Shown here: positions 44,352 through 58,701 of the stretch, piece by piece
Position numbering within the stretch: the first letter of the stretch is position 1
How the letters are laid out: the number at the start of each line of letters is the position of its first letter
Assembly (NCBI GenBank): GCA_030848705.1
Contig: CM061236.1
Location: 137,135,970 to 137,199,969, forward strand
Source: Heracleum sosnowskyi
Taxonomy: Eukaryota; Streptophyta; Magnoliopsida; Apiales; Apiaceae
DNA length: 64,000 bases
Direction: 5' to 3'
Notes under the pieces: generated by a model
Told to the model about the DNA's origin: nothing
What the model saw: only the letters and a program-made list of their open reading frames with translations
Database searches by the model: none
Made by a program: the position numbers and the translations under genes

Positions 44352-47300
44352 ATGGATGCTGATGGGCATAAGGGTGTATTTCAAAGACTAGGCTATTCCA
44401 ACTCAAATACTAACAACAATAACAAGCACCAAAAAGTGTGTTTTTCATGGAGAGCAGGCAATTGTACTAGACACCCATGTCCTTATTTACACAGAGAACT
44501 ACCATTACCACCTCAACAACATCGAATGTCGAATAACAATGCAGCTTCTTCCAAAAGGCCAGTTGGGTTTACTGATGATCACTCGAAATTACCGCGGAGA
44601 AACTCAAATTTTAACAATAAGTGGGGGAGAAATCAGAGTGGAACAATGAGGAGTGGGGTAGTTGTTAAGAAGATGGATGGTGTTTGTAATTTTTGGGTAC
44701 AGGGGAATTGTAAGTTTGGTGATGCTTGTAAGTTTAAGCATTCTTGGTGTACTGGTCCGTTTTCGTTGCTTACGCAGCTTCAGGGGCATACCAAGGTGAA
44801 TTTCTTTCGGAATTTGTTATTTGGTTCGTGCTAGCCGGCTAGCGTTATTAAATTAGTTTTTTTTGTGTTATATTAATTGATTTATTGATATAAATTTTAC
44901 GGAAATATTACAATGCACGGAGAGTAATTGGTTGTGTATGTTTATAAATGCTAGTGTAGAACTTTGGAGAAAAAGTATGGACCTTGAAACATAGTTACGT
45001 TTAGTGTCGTACCCTGTACAAGGGGACAGGATTATTGTTTAATGGTGTCTTGTTACATTGTTAATGTTATTCAGTAGGATATTAGCAACTGTTTTAGAGT
45101 TCGTTGTGCTAGTGGAATTCAGGGTGTATTTCTTAAGTACTCATCCTATTCAATAGGAACCTACTTGTTTCAGAAAGAATGAGGCACCGTTCGAGGCACT
45201 ATAAGCTAGATTGGTAGAGTTCAGTGGTACTTACACTGCACTGAATATATATGTGCAATAGTCCATGTTTGACCATCTTAAAAGATCTACTGATGATGAT
45301 TACAAAACCCCCTTGCTCATTAGTCCATTTTCATCAAATTAAAAGATCTACTGATGTTGATTGCAAATTGCAAAACCCCCTTGCTCTATTGATGGGAATT
45401 GGAAACAGAAACAGAATTTTATTTTGTTGTATTTTTAAATATAGAGTTGATTATTAACTCTGAACTGTTAGTACCTTTTTTTGCTTGTGATCCATACAAA
45501 TTGCTTATGCGGTTGAGAAATCCTTGTGGTATTGAATTTTTCATTTTACTCCGCGAAAGTACATCTTTCTATTGTTTTAGTCCATAAATATTCGTCATAG
45601 AGTTTGTAATGCATCAACTATCTTTTGATTTCTTCTACAGCCTTAGAAGTTGCTGCATATGTATTCTATTTTTTAAAATGCTTCAAGCCTATTAATGTAT
45701 TAGTTTAGTGTTGGATGGTGACTTTTGTATAGGAATTTGATAATTTGAAACTGAGTGTCGCCCATTTTATCTGAGCCTTACATGTCTATGATAGGGAATT
45801 TCTTTATATCTTGACAGAATATGGTCTTCATATCGACATGGTATTTAAATTAATTAAGCATTATTTGAACAGGTTATCAGCGGAATATCTCTGCCTTCTG
45901 GGTCAGATAAGCTCTATACAGGGAGTAAAGACGAGACAGTAAGGGTCTGGGACTGCCAATCTGGACAGGTTGGTACAAAAAAAAATACAGTGACTTTGAT
46001 TGATCATTTAATTTGAACAATTCTTTCTCTTCCTATCTTTATGATAAGGAAGCTTAGGGATGGAAGAGGATGAGGTTGTGGTTCATCTTCTACATTTTTT
46101 TAAACACTATGATGTGACATCCAATGCACATGTAGTACTTTGAATGAGAGAGAGAAGGTTAAACTTCTTCAGAATTCTTGTTCTGCTCCTTTTTTGTGTT
46201 TTATATATATGTATCTAAGAAACAGCATTGTGTATGATTAAGAAAGAAGTAATTGTTTCCTTTTTATTACGATATCTGATATAAGTCAAGCAAGCTAGGG
46301 AAAATGATGAAGGTCCTAAAAAATCTATCATCCAAGAGGATTTGTGAATTTGTTTTATCTAATTTTTGAGATATCATAACATGCCCTTATTTCCTTATTA
46401 TTACTTAATGCAAATAAAACTATTGATCTTCTGTTAACTTTTCTGTAGTGTGCAGGGGTGATGAATATTGCGGGAGAAGTTGGCTGTATGCTCAATGAAG
46501 GACCATGGATATTTGTTGGTCTACCAAATGGGGTAAAGGTGAGGTGAAAGACTTTCCATTTATTTTACTTGACGGTATCAGTTTGTACTTTGAATCATAA
46601 TTTTATTACCTAATATACCACTACTTAATTGGACTTTTGATGTTGTAGGCATGGAATGCTCAAACTGCTACTGACTTGAGTCTTGATGCACCTGGTGGCC
46701 AAGTACATGCCTTCGTTGTGGGCAATGATTTACTTTTTGCTGGTGCACAGGTATAGTTGCTTGAGTATACTTTGGTAGGGGTACTTATACTATAAGATTT
46801 CTCCTAATTTGTAACAACTCAATATCTTTATTCTCGGAACGGTGTTTAATTGGGGTTGTGGTTCTTTACTGTTAATCTAAGATGTTAAACTCCTTTTTCT
46901 TATCGCAAGTACTACGCTCTTGATGCAGGATGGTACTATATTCGCATGGAAATATAATGTGGCTACAAACTCCTTTGAGCCAGCTGCATCACTTAGAGGT
47001 CATAGTCGGGCTGTTGTGACACTCGTTGTTGGTGCTAACAAGGTGTTCTCAGGTTCTATGGACTCTACAATAAGAGTAAGTTTTGTTTATATTCTTTCAT
47101 TTTGATTTGTAATATAGATTTTATCTAAGCCTGAAAAAGTAATACTTTAATTTATTTATTTGTCTCATATTGTATTTTCTTTTAGGTATGGAGCCTTGAA
47201 ACTTTGCAGTGTGTGCAAACTTTGACAGAACATTCTTCAGTTGTGATGTCTGTTCTTTGTTGGGATCAGTTTCTTTTATCATGTTCTCTTGACAAAACAA

Positions 47301-50300
47301 TTAAGGTTTGAGCTTCTCCTCTTCTGTGGTTAAATCTGGCACAGTGCACTACAGTAAATTAGTTACCGATTAATTTGTTATCATGCAGGTGTGGGTTGCT
47401 GCGGAGAGTGGAAACTTGGAAGTAACATACACACACAATGAAGAATATGTAAGTCTTGATGGAGGATACTCTTGATGTTTTCTTATTATATATGTGCTTC
47501 TGATTCTATTGTGTTATTTGTTTTAATAAGTAGCTATTCTTTTCAAACTTTAGGTAGAAGATAAATCTGTTAATGCTTTACTCGAATCAACCTGTAGAAA
47601 CTAGATAATACCTGTTCGATATGCAAGATTGTATTCTTGATGGTGGATAAAATAGGTGTGAAAAGTTTGCGGACATTTTATTATTACCTCTACAATTTTA
47701 AGTTTATCAAACTTGGATTTACCTTATCTTTTGGGTTTGATTTGGATTGAGTGGGTTAGGTTTAAATAAATACTGCAATGTAAGTTATTTAGAGATTGTA
47801 CGTTAGATTAGTAGGATACTGAATTTGTTCTGTTTCAAAAGGATTTTAGAAGAATTGTCCCTGTAGAATGACCAGCTTTCCTTATTTAAGAAATTATACT
47901 TAATTTGATCTGGTTATATTATAGAACCAAGACTGTAGTACAGAAATTTATAGCAAATTCTAATTTTTCAGGCAGACTGTTGACGGACCAATCCTACAAT
48001 TGTGATTTGTTTTTTGCCAACAACAAACTTTTAGTAGGAGAAGTATGTTCACTCTTATATTTAACCAATTGATGCAGTCGTACACATAGTACAGTTTTTG
48101 AGTTGGGCCTTTATTCCTTTTCGGTTGATGGAAGCCTTTAACAAAGCTTCAATAAAAAGCATCTCCCTAGACATTTTACTAGTTTATGTGGATTGCACAT
48201 CAGTCCTTAATTTGTAACTTTGGTCACACACTCACAGCTATGCAAATTTCGCATTCATTAATGTTGCTTAGGTATTTTCTGAAGCTTAGGCATTAGTTGG
48301 AGAACTTCCTGTTCATTATGTTTTTTCTACTAATCACATTCCCTCTTTTTCTTCACGAGATATAGGTTTGGATAGGAAAGTGGAGCTAGAAGTTATTTTT
48401 TTCATTTCTAAAGAACATTTTTTGATGCACAATGTTACATAATATTGTAATAATAAAGTTTAATATATACAAGCTTTATGAGTGCATTTATACTTAAAAA
48501 GCTTTAGGCCATTTCAAATTTCAGGAATCTATATGGCCAACACTTCTACCCATAAAATTTTGACTACAAACCTTTATCTAGAACGTAGAAGCAATTTTGG
48601 TTTCTTTCACATGCTTCCCTTTGTTGTGAAATATTGGTAATTTTTTTTTCTCCTGCTGGCCTTTGTTGTGAAGTACTAGAATATTACCCTTATAATTACT
48701 GAATTACGATGCTTCATACTTCTTTCTTCCCTAACGACTTTGTTTCTTTGAAGTGAGGATTAGTCTTGTAATCCCTGTTTGTTAAAGGATAGTTAATTTC
48801 TTTCTTACTAGCTTATAGCCCGTGCGATGCACGGTTACTTAAATTTTATTTATAATTATTCTGTTTATAATTATATTTTTATTACGATGCAAGACACGAT
48901 TGTTTTTTTAATATTTATAATTATATTTATTTATGAATATTTTAATATTTAAAAGTTATTAGTTTACATGATTAAATTATTGTTAAAAAAGATTTATCCA
49001 AAAACAATTATAGTTACAAATTTGATATTTATTATATTTTACACGCTCAATTTAATATTTGTTTATATTGAGTTATAAAAGTTAGATTTGGCCAATTTTA
49101 CGGTTCACATAAAATTCACAAAATAATCTTTAATTTAGTTGTGGTTTAATAGTTCCTTTTCAATTAAAAACTATTCTAAAACTAAAAAGAGAATAAAGTG
49201 ACGAAATTTAATGTTGAGAATTCTATTCGATTTAGGAAATCTACTTAACTTATATGTAGTTTAGATTATTAGAATATTCTTTATTAACCAAATACATGTT
49301 TTAATGTTAAATCTAACGGTTTTCACCTATCTATTTAAGATTAAACGATTTTTATTATTTTTGTTATAAATGAGTTTCCTTATTTAATTACAACTATTTT
49401 TATGTTTTAACTTTTTGGAAAATCCAATCCTAATATTATATCTTTTAACTTATATCATTTTTAGATAATAATTTCTTTTTATATGATATAATCTTGATCA
49501 TCTATTTTTAAAAGTATTGGATCTAACGGTTGAGAATGTTTTGGCGGTATTTAGGACCAAATTACCAGGATAACATCATTAATTTTTCTTAATATTTATA
49601 ATTTTTTTAATTTTTAATTTTTTTAAATATTTATTGTTAAAATATAATATACTCTTTTTGTAATATGTTAATGATGCGGGAACTTTGAACTTTTGAGAAA
49701 ATAAATTATCAATTAAAATATATTTTTTTTGTAATAGTTCTTCTTTTAAAGTAGTACACCGTGACGATCAAAATTCTGTATAAAATTCATTTTTTTATAG
49801 TATATCCCGTAAATATCTATGTTATTATATTAAAAACTAAATAATGAAAACTTTCTTATAAGTGTGGTCGCTTTGTTTGATCACTCAATCCATAATCGTT
49901 GGATCTTTCAAATTAAATTGTTGAGAAACGTTACATATAACAGTAAAATTATCATGTATAATGATCTAAGATTTGAATCTACCAACAACATATTAAAATA
50001 TACAGGTTTTTTATTGAATTTTTTTTTTCATTTTTTTTCTTTCAGACATAGGTTATTTGATATTATTTTTTGTAAAGTACGATTTTTCAGAAAAGTACTA
50101 TACTAATTGATTAACAAACTTTTAAAGTTTCGAATTTAATAATTTACAATGTGTATAGGTTAAAAAAGTTAGGTCTGTTATGTAGCTGAGTCTACAATTT
50201 TAAAATACGATTTTTTTTTAATATGAATATAGTCCTGCTAACAATGAAATTAGGTCTCTATGAGTGATTATAAAACAAAATCACCATTTGCGTATAATTT

Positions 50301-53300
50301 ATTATTTAATAATAAATTATATTTGATTAGTTATGATCTATAACTTAATAAAATAGGATAAAAAATATGCACAATTTTATAAAATTTTATTCTCGTATAA
50401 TTATATTCTTTGTTGATTTGAATTTTTCTTAGATTGATTTTAATTTTTGAACATAGATTTCTAAATTTAAAATAGTTAGAAAAAAGTAATTAAATTGGCG
50501 TTAAAATAATGATGACATAATAATCATTATTAGAATTTAAATACTCACTTTACTGATTTGGGTTTTATCTTGTGTTTTAAAAATCAGATTTTGACGATTT
50601 TACACCCCACGTGAAGATAATTAAATTATTTTTAATTAAAAGATGGTTTAACAATTTTTATCTAACTGGAATTGTCCATGGAAGAGAAAAGAAAGTCACT
50701 AATTTTTTACATGGAGAATTCTATTCAATCTAGAAAACTTATTTATATTTGGTATATTTGGTTTAAATTATCAAAATACACTTTTTAGAATTTAAATATA
50801 ATCCTATTATAAATAAAATACACTTTTTTAATATTTAATCAAACGATTTTCATTTATCTAGTTAAGAATTAAGATCTAATAGTCCTTATTAATTTGGTTG
50901 TCACGATCAAAATTTTGGATAAATCCCTATTATGCTTATTATATAAAAGAGTTTAATATAATAAGGATATCAAGTACATACTGATATAAGTATTTTACTA
51001 ACTCCTTTTACTTTTAATGTTTCGGTTTTATTTATAGTGTATATAAAATTTTAAAATACATTATTACTTTAAAATTATTAAACAGTATAAAAATTATGTT
51101 ATGATTATATAAAATTTTATTCTCATATTATTATAGTCTTTATCGATTTGAATTTGTTCTTAATTTATTTTAATACTTTATTGAAAGAAAGATAAAATTT
51201 CTATATTTAAAAGAATTAGTGGAAAAATAAATAAATTGGTGCTACAATTATAAAAAAATATTTATTAAAATTTAGATACTCACTTTACTATTTGGGTTCT
51301 ATCCTGAATTTTAGAAATTGAATTAACGATTTTATGACCCATGTGAAACTAACGAAATTATCTTTAATTTAATGATGATTTAATAATTATTAACCAGTGA
51401 CCTACCCATAAACCGAAAAGAAAAGATGGTTAAGTATTATATTCAAAATTATTGTTTATGAATATGAAACCCTCAATATTTTTATAATATTTTGATATTA
51501 TCCTTTTATGTTTGTTATATGTAAAATAATATAATTATAATTTGGATTAATCAAATTGTTATGTTTCTTCAGAAAAAAATGTTTAAATTTATTCATGTAC
51601 AGAAGTTCTCCTAAGTCTCTTATAACTCAGGGTCCACATGTATCATTGTTATATGATATACATGAGCATTATATTGATAATTTTTAATATTGTACTCGAT
51701 ATGAATTGTTATATGATATTTGGTTTAACAATTATTATCTAACTCGAACTATACATAAATTAAAGAGAAAAAATATTTAAGAATTTTTACATAGAAAAAT
51801 TTTAAATTATCAAAATACACTTTTTAGTATTTAAATATAATTCTATTATTAATCAGATACACTTTTTAATATTAGATCTAACAATTCTCATCGATAATAT
51901 ACTCTTTTTTGTAATATGTTAAAGATGCGGGAACTTTGAACTTTTGAGAAAATAAATTATCAATTAAAATATAATTTTTTTTGTAATAGTTCTTCTTTTA
52001 AAGTAGTACACCGTGATCAAAATTCTGTATAAATTTCATTTTTTTATAGTATATCCCGTAAATATCTATGTTATTATATTAAAGACTAATTAATGAAAGC
52101 TTCCTTATAAGTTTGGTCGCTTTGTTTGATCACTCAATCCATAATCGTTGAATCTTTCAAATTAAATTGTTGAAAAACGTTAGATATAACAGTAAAATTA
52201 TCATGTAGAATGATCTAAGGTTTGAATCTACCAACAACATATTAAAATTTATAGGGTTTTTTGAAAAATAAGAATTTTTTCATTTTTTCTTGCACACATA
52301 TGTTATTTGATAATATTTTTTGTAAAGTACTATTTTTCAGAAAAGTACTATACTAATTGATTAACAAACTTTTAAAGTTTCGAATTTAATAATTTACAAT
52401 GTATATAGGTTTAAAAAGTTTGGCCTAGCTGAGTCTAAAATTTCAAAATAAGGTTTTTTTTAATATGAATATAGTTTTTATAAAACAAAATCACCATTTA
52501 CGTATAATTTATTATTTAATAATAAATAATATTTGATTAGTTATGATATAAAACTTAATAAAATAGGATTAAAAATATGCACAATTTTATAAAATTTTAT
52601 CCTCGTATTATTATATTCTTTGTTGATTTGAATTTTTCTTAGATTGATTTTAATTTTTGAACATAGATTTCTAAATTTAAAATAGTTAGAAAAAATTAAT
52701 TAAATTGGTGTTAAAATAATGATGACATAATAATTATTATTAGAATTTAAATATTCACTTTATTAATTTGGGCTTTATTTTGTGCTTTAAAAATCAGATT
52801 TTAACGATTTTACACCCCACATGAAGATAACTAAATTATCTTTAATTAAAAGATGGTTTAACAATTTTTATCTAGGTGAAATTGTCTATGGAAGATAAAA
52901 GAAAGTCACGAATTGTTTTCTTGGAGAATTCTATTCAATATAGAAAACTTATTTATATTTGGTTTAAATTATCAAAATACACCTTTTAGAATTTAAATAT
53001 AATCCTATTATTAATAAAATAAACTTTTTAAATATTTGATCTAACGATTTTCATTGATCTATTTAAGATCTAATGGTCCACCAAAATTTGGGATAAGATC
53101 CCTATTATGATTATTATATATAAGGATTTAATATAATAAGGACATCAAATATATACTGATATAAGTATCTTACTAACTGCTTTTATACTTTTAATGTTTC
53201 GGTTTTATTTACGGTGTAAATAAAATTTTAAAATACATTATTACTTAAAAATTATTAAATAGAATAAAAATTATGTTAAGATTATATAAAAATTTATTCT

Positions 53301-56300
53301 CATATTATTATATTCTTTATCGATTTGAATTTGTTCTTAATTAATTTTGATACTTTATTGAAAGAAACATAAAATTTCTATATTTAAAAGAATTAGTGGA
53401 AAAATAAATAAATTGATGCTAAAATAATAAAAAAAATATTTATTAAAATTTAGATACTCACTTTAATATTTGGGGTTCTATCTTGAGTTTTAGAAATTGA
53501 ATTTTGATAATTTTACAACTCATGCGAAACTAACGAAATTATCTTTAATTTAATGATGGTTTAATATTTATTATCTAACTTGACCAGTTGACCTACCCAT
53601 AAAAATAAAATAAACTGAAAAGAAAAGATGGTTAAGAAGTTTTACACAAAGAATTCAATTCAATATAGAAAACCAATTTATAATTGGTTTAAATTATTAA
53701 AGCACACGTCTTAGTATTTAAATATAATCCTACATTTAATCAAATACACATTTTAATATAAGTATTATATTCAAAATTATCGTTTATGAATATGAAACCC
53801 TCAACATTTTAATAATATTTTGATATTATCCTTTTATGTTTGTTATATGTAAAATAATATAATTATAATTTGGATTAATCAAATTGTTACGTTCATTCAA
53901 AAAAAAGTGTTTAAAGAGTTCTCGTAAGTCTCTTATAACTTAGGGTATCATTGTAATCGATATGAATTGTTATCTTGATATTTGGTTTAACAATTATTAT
54001 CTAACTGGAACTATACATAAATTCAAGAAAAAAGATATTTAAGAATTTTTACATAGAAAAATTTTAAATTATCAAAATACACTTTTTAGTATTTAAATAT
54101 AATTCTATTATTAACCAGATACACTTTTTAATATTAGATCTAACAATTCTCATCGATCTATTTAAGATCTAACTATAATTATTAATTTGGTCGTATACTG
54201 ATCGTACACAGACCAAATCGATTTAATTTTTTCTTAAATTGATTTTAATATTTTATTGAAATAAATATATAATTTTATAAATTTAAAAGAATTAGGAAAA
54301 AAAATTAAATTGGTGCTACAATAATAAAAAAATATTTATTAAAATTTAGATAATAACTTTACTGTTTGGGCTCTATCTTGAGTTTTAGACAACAGATTTT
54401 AACGATTTTACAGCCCACGCGAAGATTACAAAATTATCTTTAATTTAATGATGGTTTAATAATTATTATGTAACCGGAACTATCCCTAAAATAAAGAGAA
54501 AAGATAATTACGAATTTTTACATAATGATTTCTATTCAATATAGAAAACCCATTTATAATAGGTTTAAATTATCAAAATACACCTTTTAGTATTTAAATA
54601 CTATCCTATTATTAATCAAATACAATTTTTAATATTATATCTGACGGTTCTCATCGATTTGAATATTTATAGTTTTATAATCCAACGAATCATATACTTT
54701 TGGTAGTACAGTGACCGACCAAAGTTTTGGATAAGATCTCCCTTACGCTTATTATATATAAGGTGTTAATAAGGATTTAATATAATAAGGATATCAAGTA
54801 TATACTGATATAAGTATCTTACTAACTGCTTTTACTTTTAATGTTTCGGTTTTATTTACAGTGTATATAAAATTTTAAAATACATTATTACTTAAAAATT
54901 ATTAAATAGAATAAAAATTATGTTATGATTATATAAAATTTTATTCTCATATTATTATATTCTTTATCGATTTGAATTTGTTCTTAATTAATTTTAATAC
55001 TTTATTGAAAGAAACATAAAATTTCTATATTTAAAACAATTAGTGGAAAAATAAATAAACTGGTGCTACAAAAATAAAAAAAATATTTATTAAAATTTAG
55101 ATACTCATTTTACTATTTGGGTTATATCCTAAGTTTTAGAAATTGAATTTTGACGATTTTACAACCCATGCGAAACTAACGAAATTATCTTTAATTTAAT
55201 GATGGTTTAATAATTATTATCTAACTTGACCTGTTGACCTACACATAAACCGAAAACAAAAGATGGTTAAGAATTTTTACATAAAAAATTCAATTCAATA
55301 TAGAAAACTAATTTATAATTGGTTTAAATTATCAAAACACACTTATTAGTATTTAAATATAATCCTACCTTTAATCAAATACACATTTTAATATAAGTAT
55401 TATATTCAAAATTATCGTTTATGAATATGAAACCCTCAATATTTTAATAATAGTTTGATATTATCCTTTTATGTTTGTTATATGTAAAATAAAATAATTA
55501 TAATTTAGATTAATCAAATTGTTATGTTCCTTCAGAAAAAAAAAGTGTTTAAATTTATTTATGTACAGGAGTTCTCGTAAGTCTCTATAGGTTCACGTGT
55601 ATCATTGTTAGTATGATATACATCAGCATTATATTGATAATTTTTAATATTGTAATCAATATGAATTGTTATGTTGATATTTGGTTTAACAATTATTATC
55701 TAATTGGAAGTATACATAAATTCAAGAGAAAAGATATTTAAGAATTTTTACATAGAAAACTTTTAAATTATCAAAATACACTTTTTAGTATTTAAATATA
55801 ATTCTATTATTAATCAGATACACTTTTTAATATTAGATCTAACAATTCTCATCGATCTATTTAAGATCTAACTGTAATTATTAATTTGGTCGTATAGTGA
55901 TCGTACACGGACCATATCGATTTTAATTTTTTCTTAAATTGATTTTAATTCTATTTATAAATTTAAAAGAATTAGGAAAAAAATTAAATCTACAATAAAA
56001 AAAATATTTATTAAAATTTAGATAATCACTTTACTGTTTGGGCTCTATCTTGAGTTTTAGACAACAGATTTTAACGATTTTACAGCCCATGCGAAGCTAA
56101 CAAAATTATCTTTAATTTAATGATGGTTTATTAATTTTTATCTAACTGGAACTATCCATAAAATAAAGAGAAAAGATAATTACGAATTTTTACATAAAGA
56201 ATTCTATTCAATATAGAAAACCCATTTATAGTTGGTTTAAATTATCAAAATACATCTTTTAGTATTTAAATACTATCCTATTATTAATCAAATACAATTT

Positions 56301-57137
56301 TTAATATTATATCTAACGGTCCTCATCTATTTGAATATTTATAGTTTTATAATCCAACGGATCATATACTTTTGGTAGTACAGTGACCGACCAAAGTTTT
56401 GGATAAGATCTCCCTTACGCTTATTATATATAAGGTATTAATGGCTGCTTTTGTTGTGAAGTACTAGTAATTAGGCCTTTGTTATGAACTTCTGCAATGT
56501 TAATTGCTACCCATATAACTATTGAATGATGACGCTTCATAGTTCTTTCTTTCCAATGGACTTTGTTTCCTTTGAGAAGAAGGATTAATCTTGTAATCTA
56601 TGTTTGCTAAAGGGTAATTCGTTTCCATCATATGCTGGCTTTGTTTTGAAGTACTGGTAATTAGCTTTTCTCCATACGACGGCCTGTGTTGTGAAGTACT
56701 AGAGTGCTACCCTTATAATTCTTGAATTACAATGCTTCATAATTGTTCTTTCTTCCCTATTGACTTTGTTTTCTTTGAAATGAGGAATAATCTTGTAATC
56801 TCTGTTCGCTGCAGGGTCTGCTCACCTTGTGTGGAATGCACGATGCAGAAGCCAAGCCGGTATTATTGTGCTCTAGTAATGATAATACGATCCGTGTCTA
56901 TGACTTGCCGTCGTAAGCTCATACCTATGATCTTAATACTGGATTCTTTTGTTTTGTCTTTCATTAATCTAAATGTATTCATTTTTTTGTTTTAGTTTCT
57001 CGGAAAGGGGAAGAATATATTCAAAACAAGAGGTTCGATCAATACAAATAGGTCCAGGTGGTTTGTTTTTCACCGGTGACGGAACTGGTGAAGTAAGAGT
57101 CTGGAAATGGTTGACTGAAGCAACGTCAACTGCATGA
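44352..57137 (+). CDS. ZFWD-type zinc finger CCCH and WD40 repeat protein
   Basis: Nine exons join in frame to 432 aa: 44352-44795, 45873-45968, 46449-46538, 46649-46750, 46929-47075, 47186-47305, 47389-47448, 56815-56912, 56996-57137. Two CCCH fingers, C-x7-C-x4-C-x3-H (residues 30-47) and C-x7-C-x5-C-x3-H (about 112-131), lie in an Asn/Ser/Arg-rich basic N-terminus. Six or so WD40 repeats follow (LQGHTK, YTGSKDETVRVWD, FAGAQDGTIFAWK, FSGSMDSTIRVW, LSCSLDKTIKVW, CSSNDNTIRVYD, FFTGDGTGEVRVWKW). The order and length match Arabidopsis ZFWD1/ZFWD2 (CCCH proteins 48/59 type). CCCH fingers suggest RNA binding and the propeller protein contacts; the molecular role is not well known. Intron 7 is 9,366 bp because of a Helitron insertion; all other introns are about 80-1,080 bp. 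Confidence 0.93.
48653..48800 (+). repeat. intronic tandem-repeat unit, first copy (left of Helitron)
   Basis: The unit runs from tttgttgtgaagtactag to cttgtaatccctgtttg. Two further diverged copies lie right of the Helitron at about 56450-56610 and 56690-56812. The native intron thus held a three-copy repeat of about 150-230 bp, and the Helitron landed between copies one and two. Confidence 0.75.
48808..56435 (-). mobile_element. Helitron copy B: 7.6-kb concatemer inside ZFWD intron 7
   Basis: The minus-strand 3' end is at 48808 (CTAG, with hairpin cccgtgcgatgcacgg just inside) and the 5' end is near 56435. Landmarks recur along it. The word gatgcgggaactttgaac occurs at about 49673 and 51926, gctttgtttgatcactcaa at about 49871 and 52121, and aagtatcttactaactgc (with small variants) at about 50985, 53165 and 54817. 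The element-end phrase cgcttattatatataagg (variants) is seen at about 50935, 53112, 54757 and 56420. It is therefore built from serial partial copies of one Helitron family, joined head to tail (roughly 48808-51895, 51895-54775, 54775-56435). It has no coding capacity and is closely related to copy A. Confidence 0.75.
56440..56814 (+). repeat. intron 7 tail: second and third copies of the intronic repeat, ending at the exon 8 acceptor
   Basis: Copies begin tgttgtgaagtactag at about 56450 and 56690 and run through gcttcata...tcttgtaatct. The last copy ends directly in the acceptor tgttcgctgcag|G at 56814, so part of the repeat is the functional 3' splice region of the intron. Confidence 0.7.
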
Positions 57138-58701
57138 GTGGGCTATCTAGTTACCATAATTTATCATTTCTGATGATTTCACATCTGAGTGATTATTCTT
57201 TCTTTTGCTGCAAGATCTATGATCTAGGACGGCCTGACTGAAGTTTTGATCTCAAGATGTAAATGTGCCATAGCTAATTTTTGTTTTCAATTAGGCTTGT
57301 AACAGAGCAAATGTGTACCCTGCAGTTCTTATGTTCAAGAGAAACAACTTTTGTTGCACGTATATTTTCTGTTGTATTAAATTTTATAGCTTAAAGTTCG
57401 CAATAAATCCAAGTGAGTTGGCTTTGCACTTTCATGACTTACTCTTGTTCTCATTTAAGAGCTTCTTTCCTCCATTTTTGTATTCCACGCTTCTCTTTAA
57501 TGGAAAATGTCGAAGGCACTTTTTAAAGAGTAGTGCTTAGGTATTGAATCGGAATACAAATTTAAAAAATCAAACGAAGTAATGTTCATTATGTTCCATT
57601 ATGAAATATTTTAATTAATAAAATTAATGTGAATACAAATGACGGATATTTAATTGAGTTATAGTCGATTATGACATATGATGGTTTTGGTAATCAATTT
57701 GACACCTGTAGAATTATTTGATACCTGTAGAAATAATTGGTGTAGAAACTTATACAATATATTCATTCAATAATCACTTGTCTCAATTTTATTTAAAAAT
57801 ATCCAGATTCTGTTAACATATATAATGTTATTATTATTGGATAGTTTTATTATTGTAATAGTCACTTTGATAGAATAATTTCCTTCTTTCGATAATATAT
57901 AATAGCCGAAAGCAGGATGAAATTAAAAAAGGAAATCAAATCATTTGACTTATGTAGTTGAAGGGAATTAAAGTCGGGGTGGAATCAAATAAATTAAATT
58001 AAATAAATAAATTTTGTTTAATCATGTAATTATAGGATCGAACCCGAATTTTGTGATAACAAAGTTCAGTACTTTTGCACGTCATTTACACATTATTTTG
58101 CTTATTAACAAAGAGTACAGATTTACTTAACAATTGTCTTTGTAGGATTAGATGCTGCATATGATGAATAATAGATTACAAAATGAGCTAAAATTGCAGA
58201 GAAAGGCCATTACATGTTTCTTTTGATACCGAAAGAAAACTGAGCAGAAGCCAAAACAACTTTACAGAGCGCTGCAAAAGGAAGAGCTGGAACAGCTATC
58301 TTTTAAACAATACCTATCAGCTGTGGAAAACTCGGCAATGAGATTTGCCATTTTACTAGTAGACCTGCAAAAGTCCTCCACGTGTTTCATGAGATTTGCA
58401 ATTCATATTTCGTATCCTTGACAGTTTTTCGATTTCTGGATTAAGCGATGATGGATACATACAGACGTTGCATATGAAAATTTTCGAAACATAATAGAAG
58501 GAAGATAAAATTCAGAGACATCTTTTTATTATTATTGCAAGCTTGAAGATAAAACAATCTTGGACATAGTAGTTCCTATTGTAAGAAACTAATCTACATA
58601 TCACCATTGAGGATGTTTCTCTCTTCTAACAAGATAAAAGGACGAGTAACAACTAGTGTCTCAGAAAGTGGACTGTATGGTAGCTTCGTGAGCAGCTAAC
58701 C
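57138..58701. other. intergenic region between convergent ZFWD and sorbitol dehydrogenase genes
   Basis: Holds the 3' UTRs from both sides. Small ORFs (for example 57313-57540) have no family resemblance. No RNA gene or clear transposon is seen. Confidence 0.55.

Noticed and set aside
45251..45587. Short ORFs in ZFWD intron 1
   Set aside because: They are inside a well-supported intron, contain a direct repeat (ttaaaagatctactgatg) and show no conserved features.
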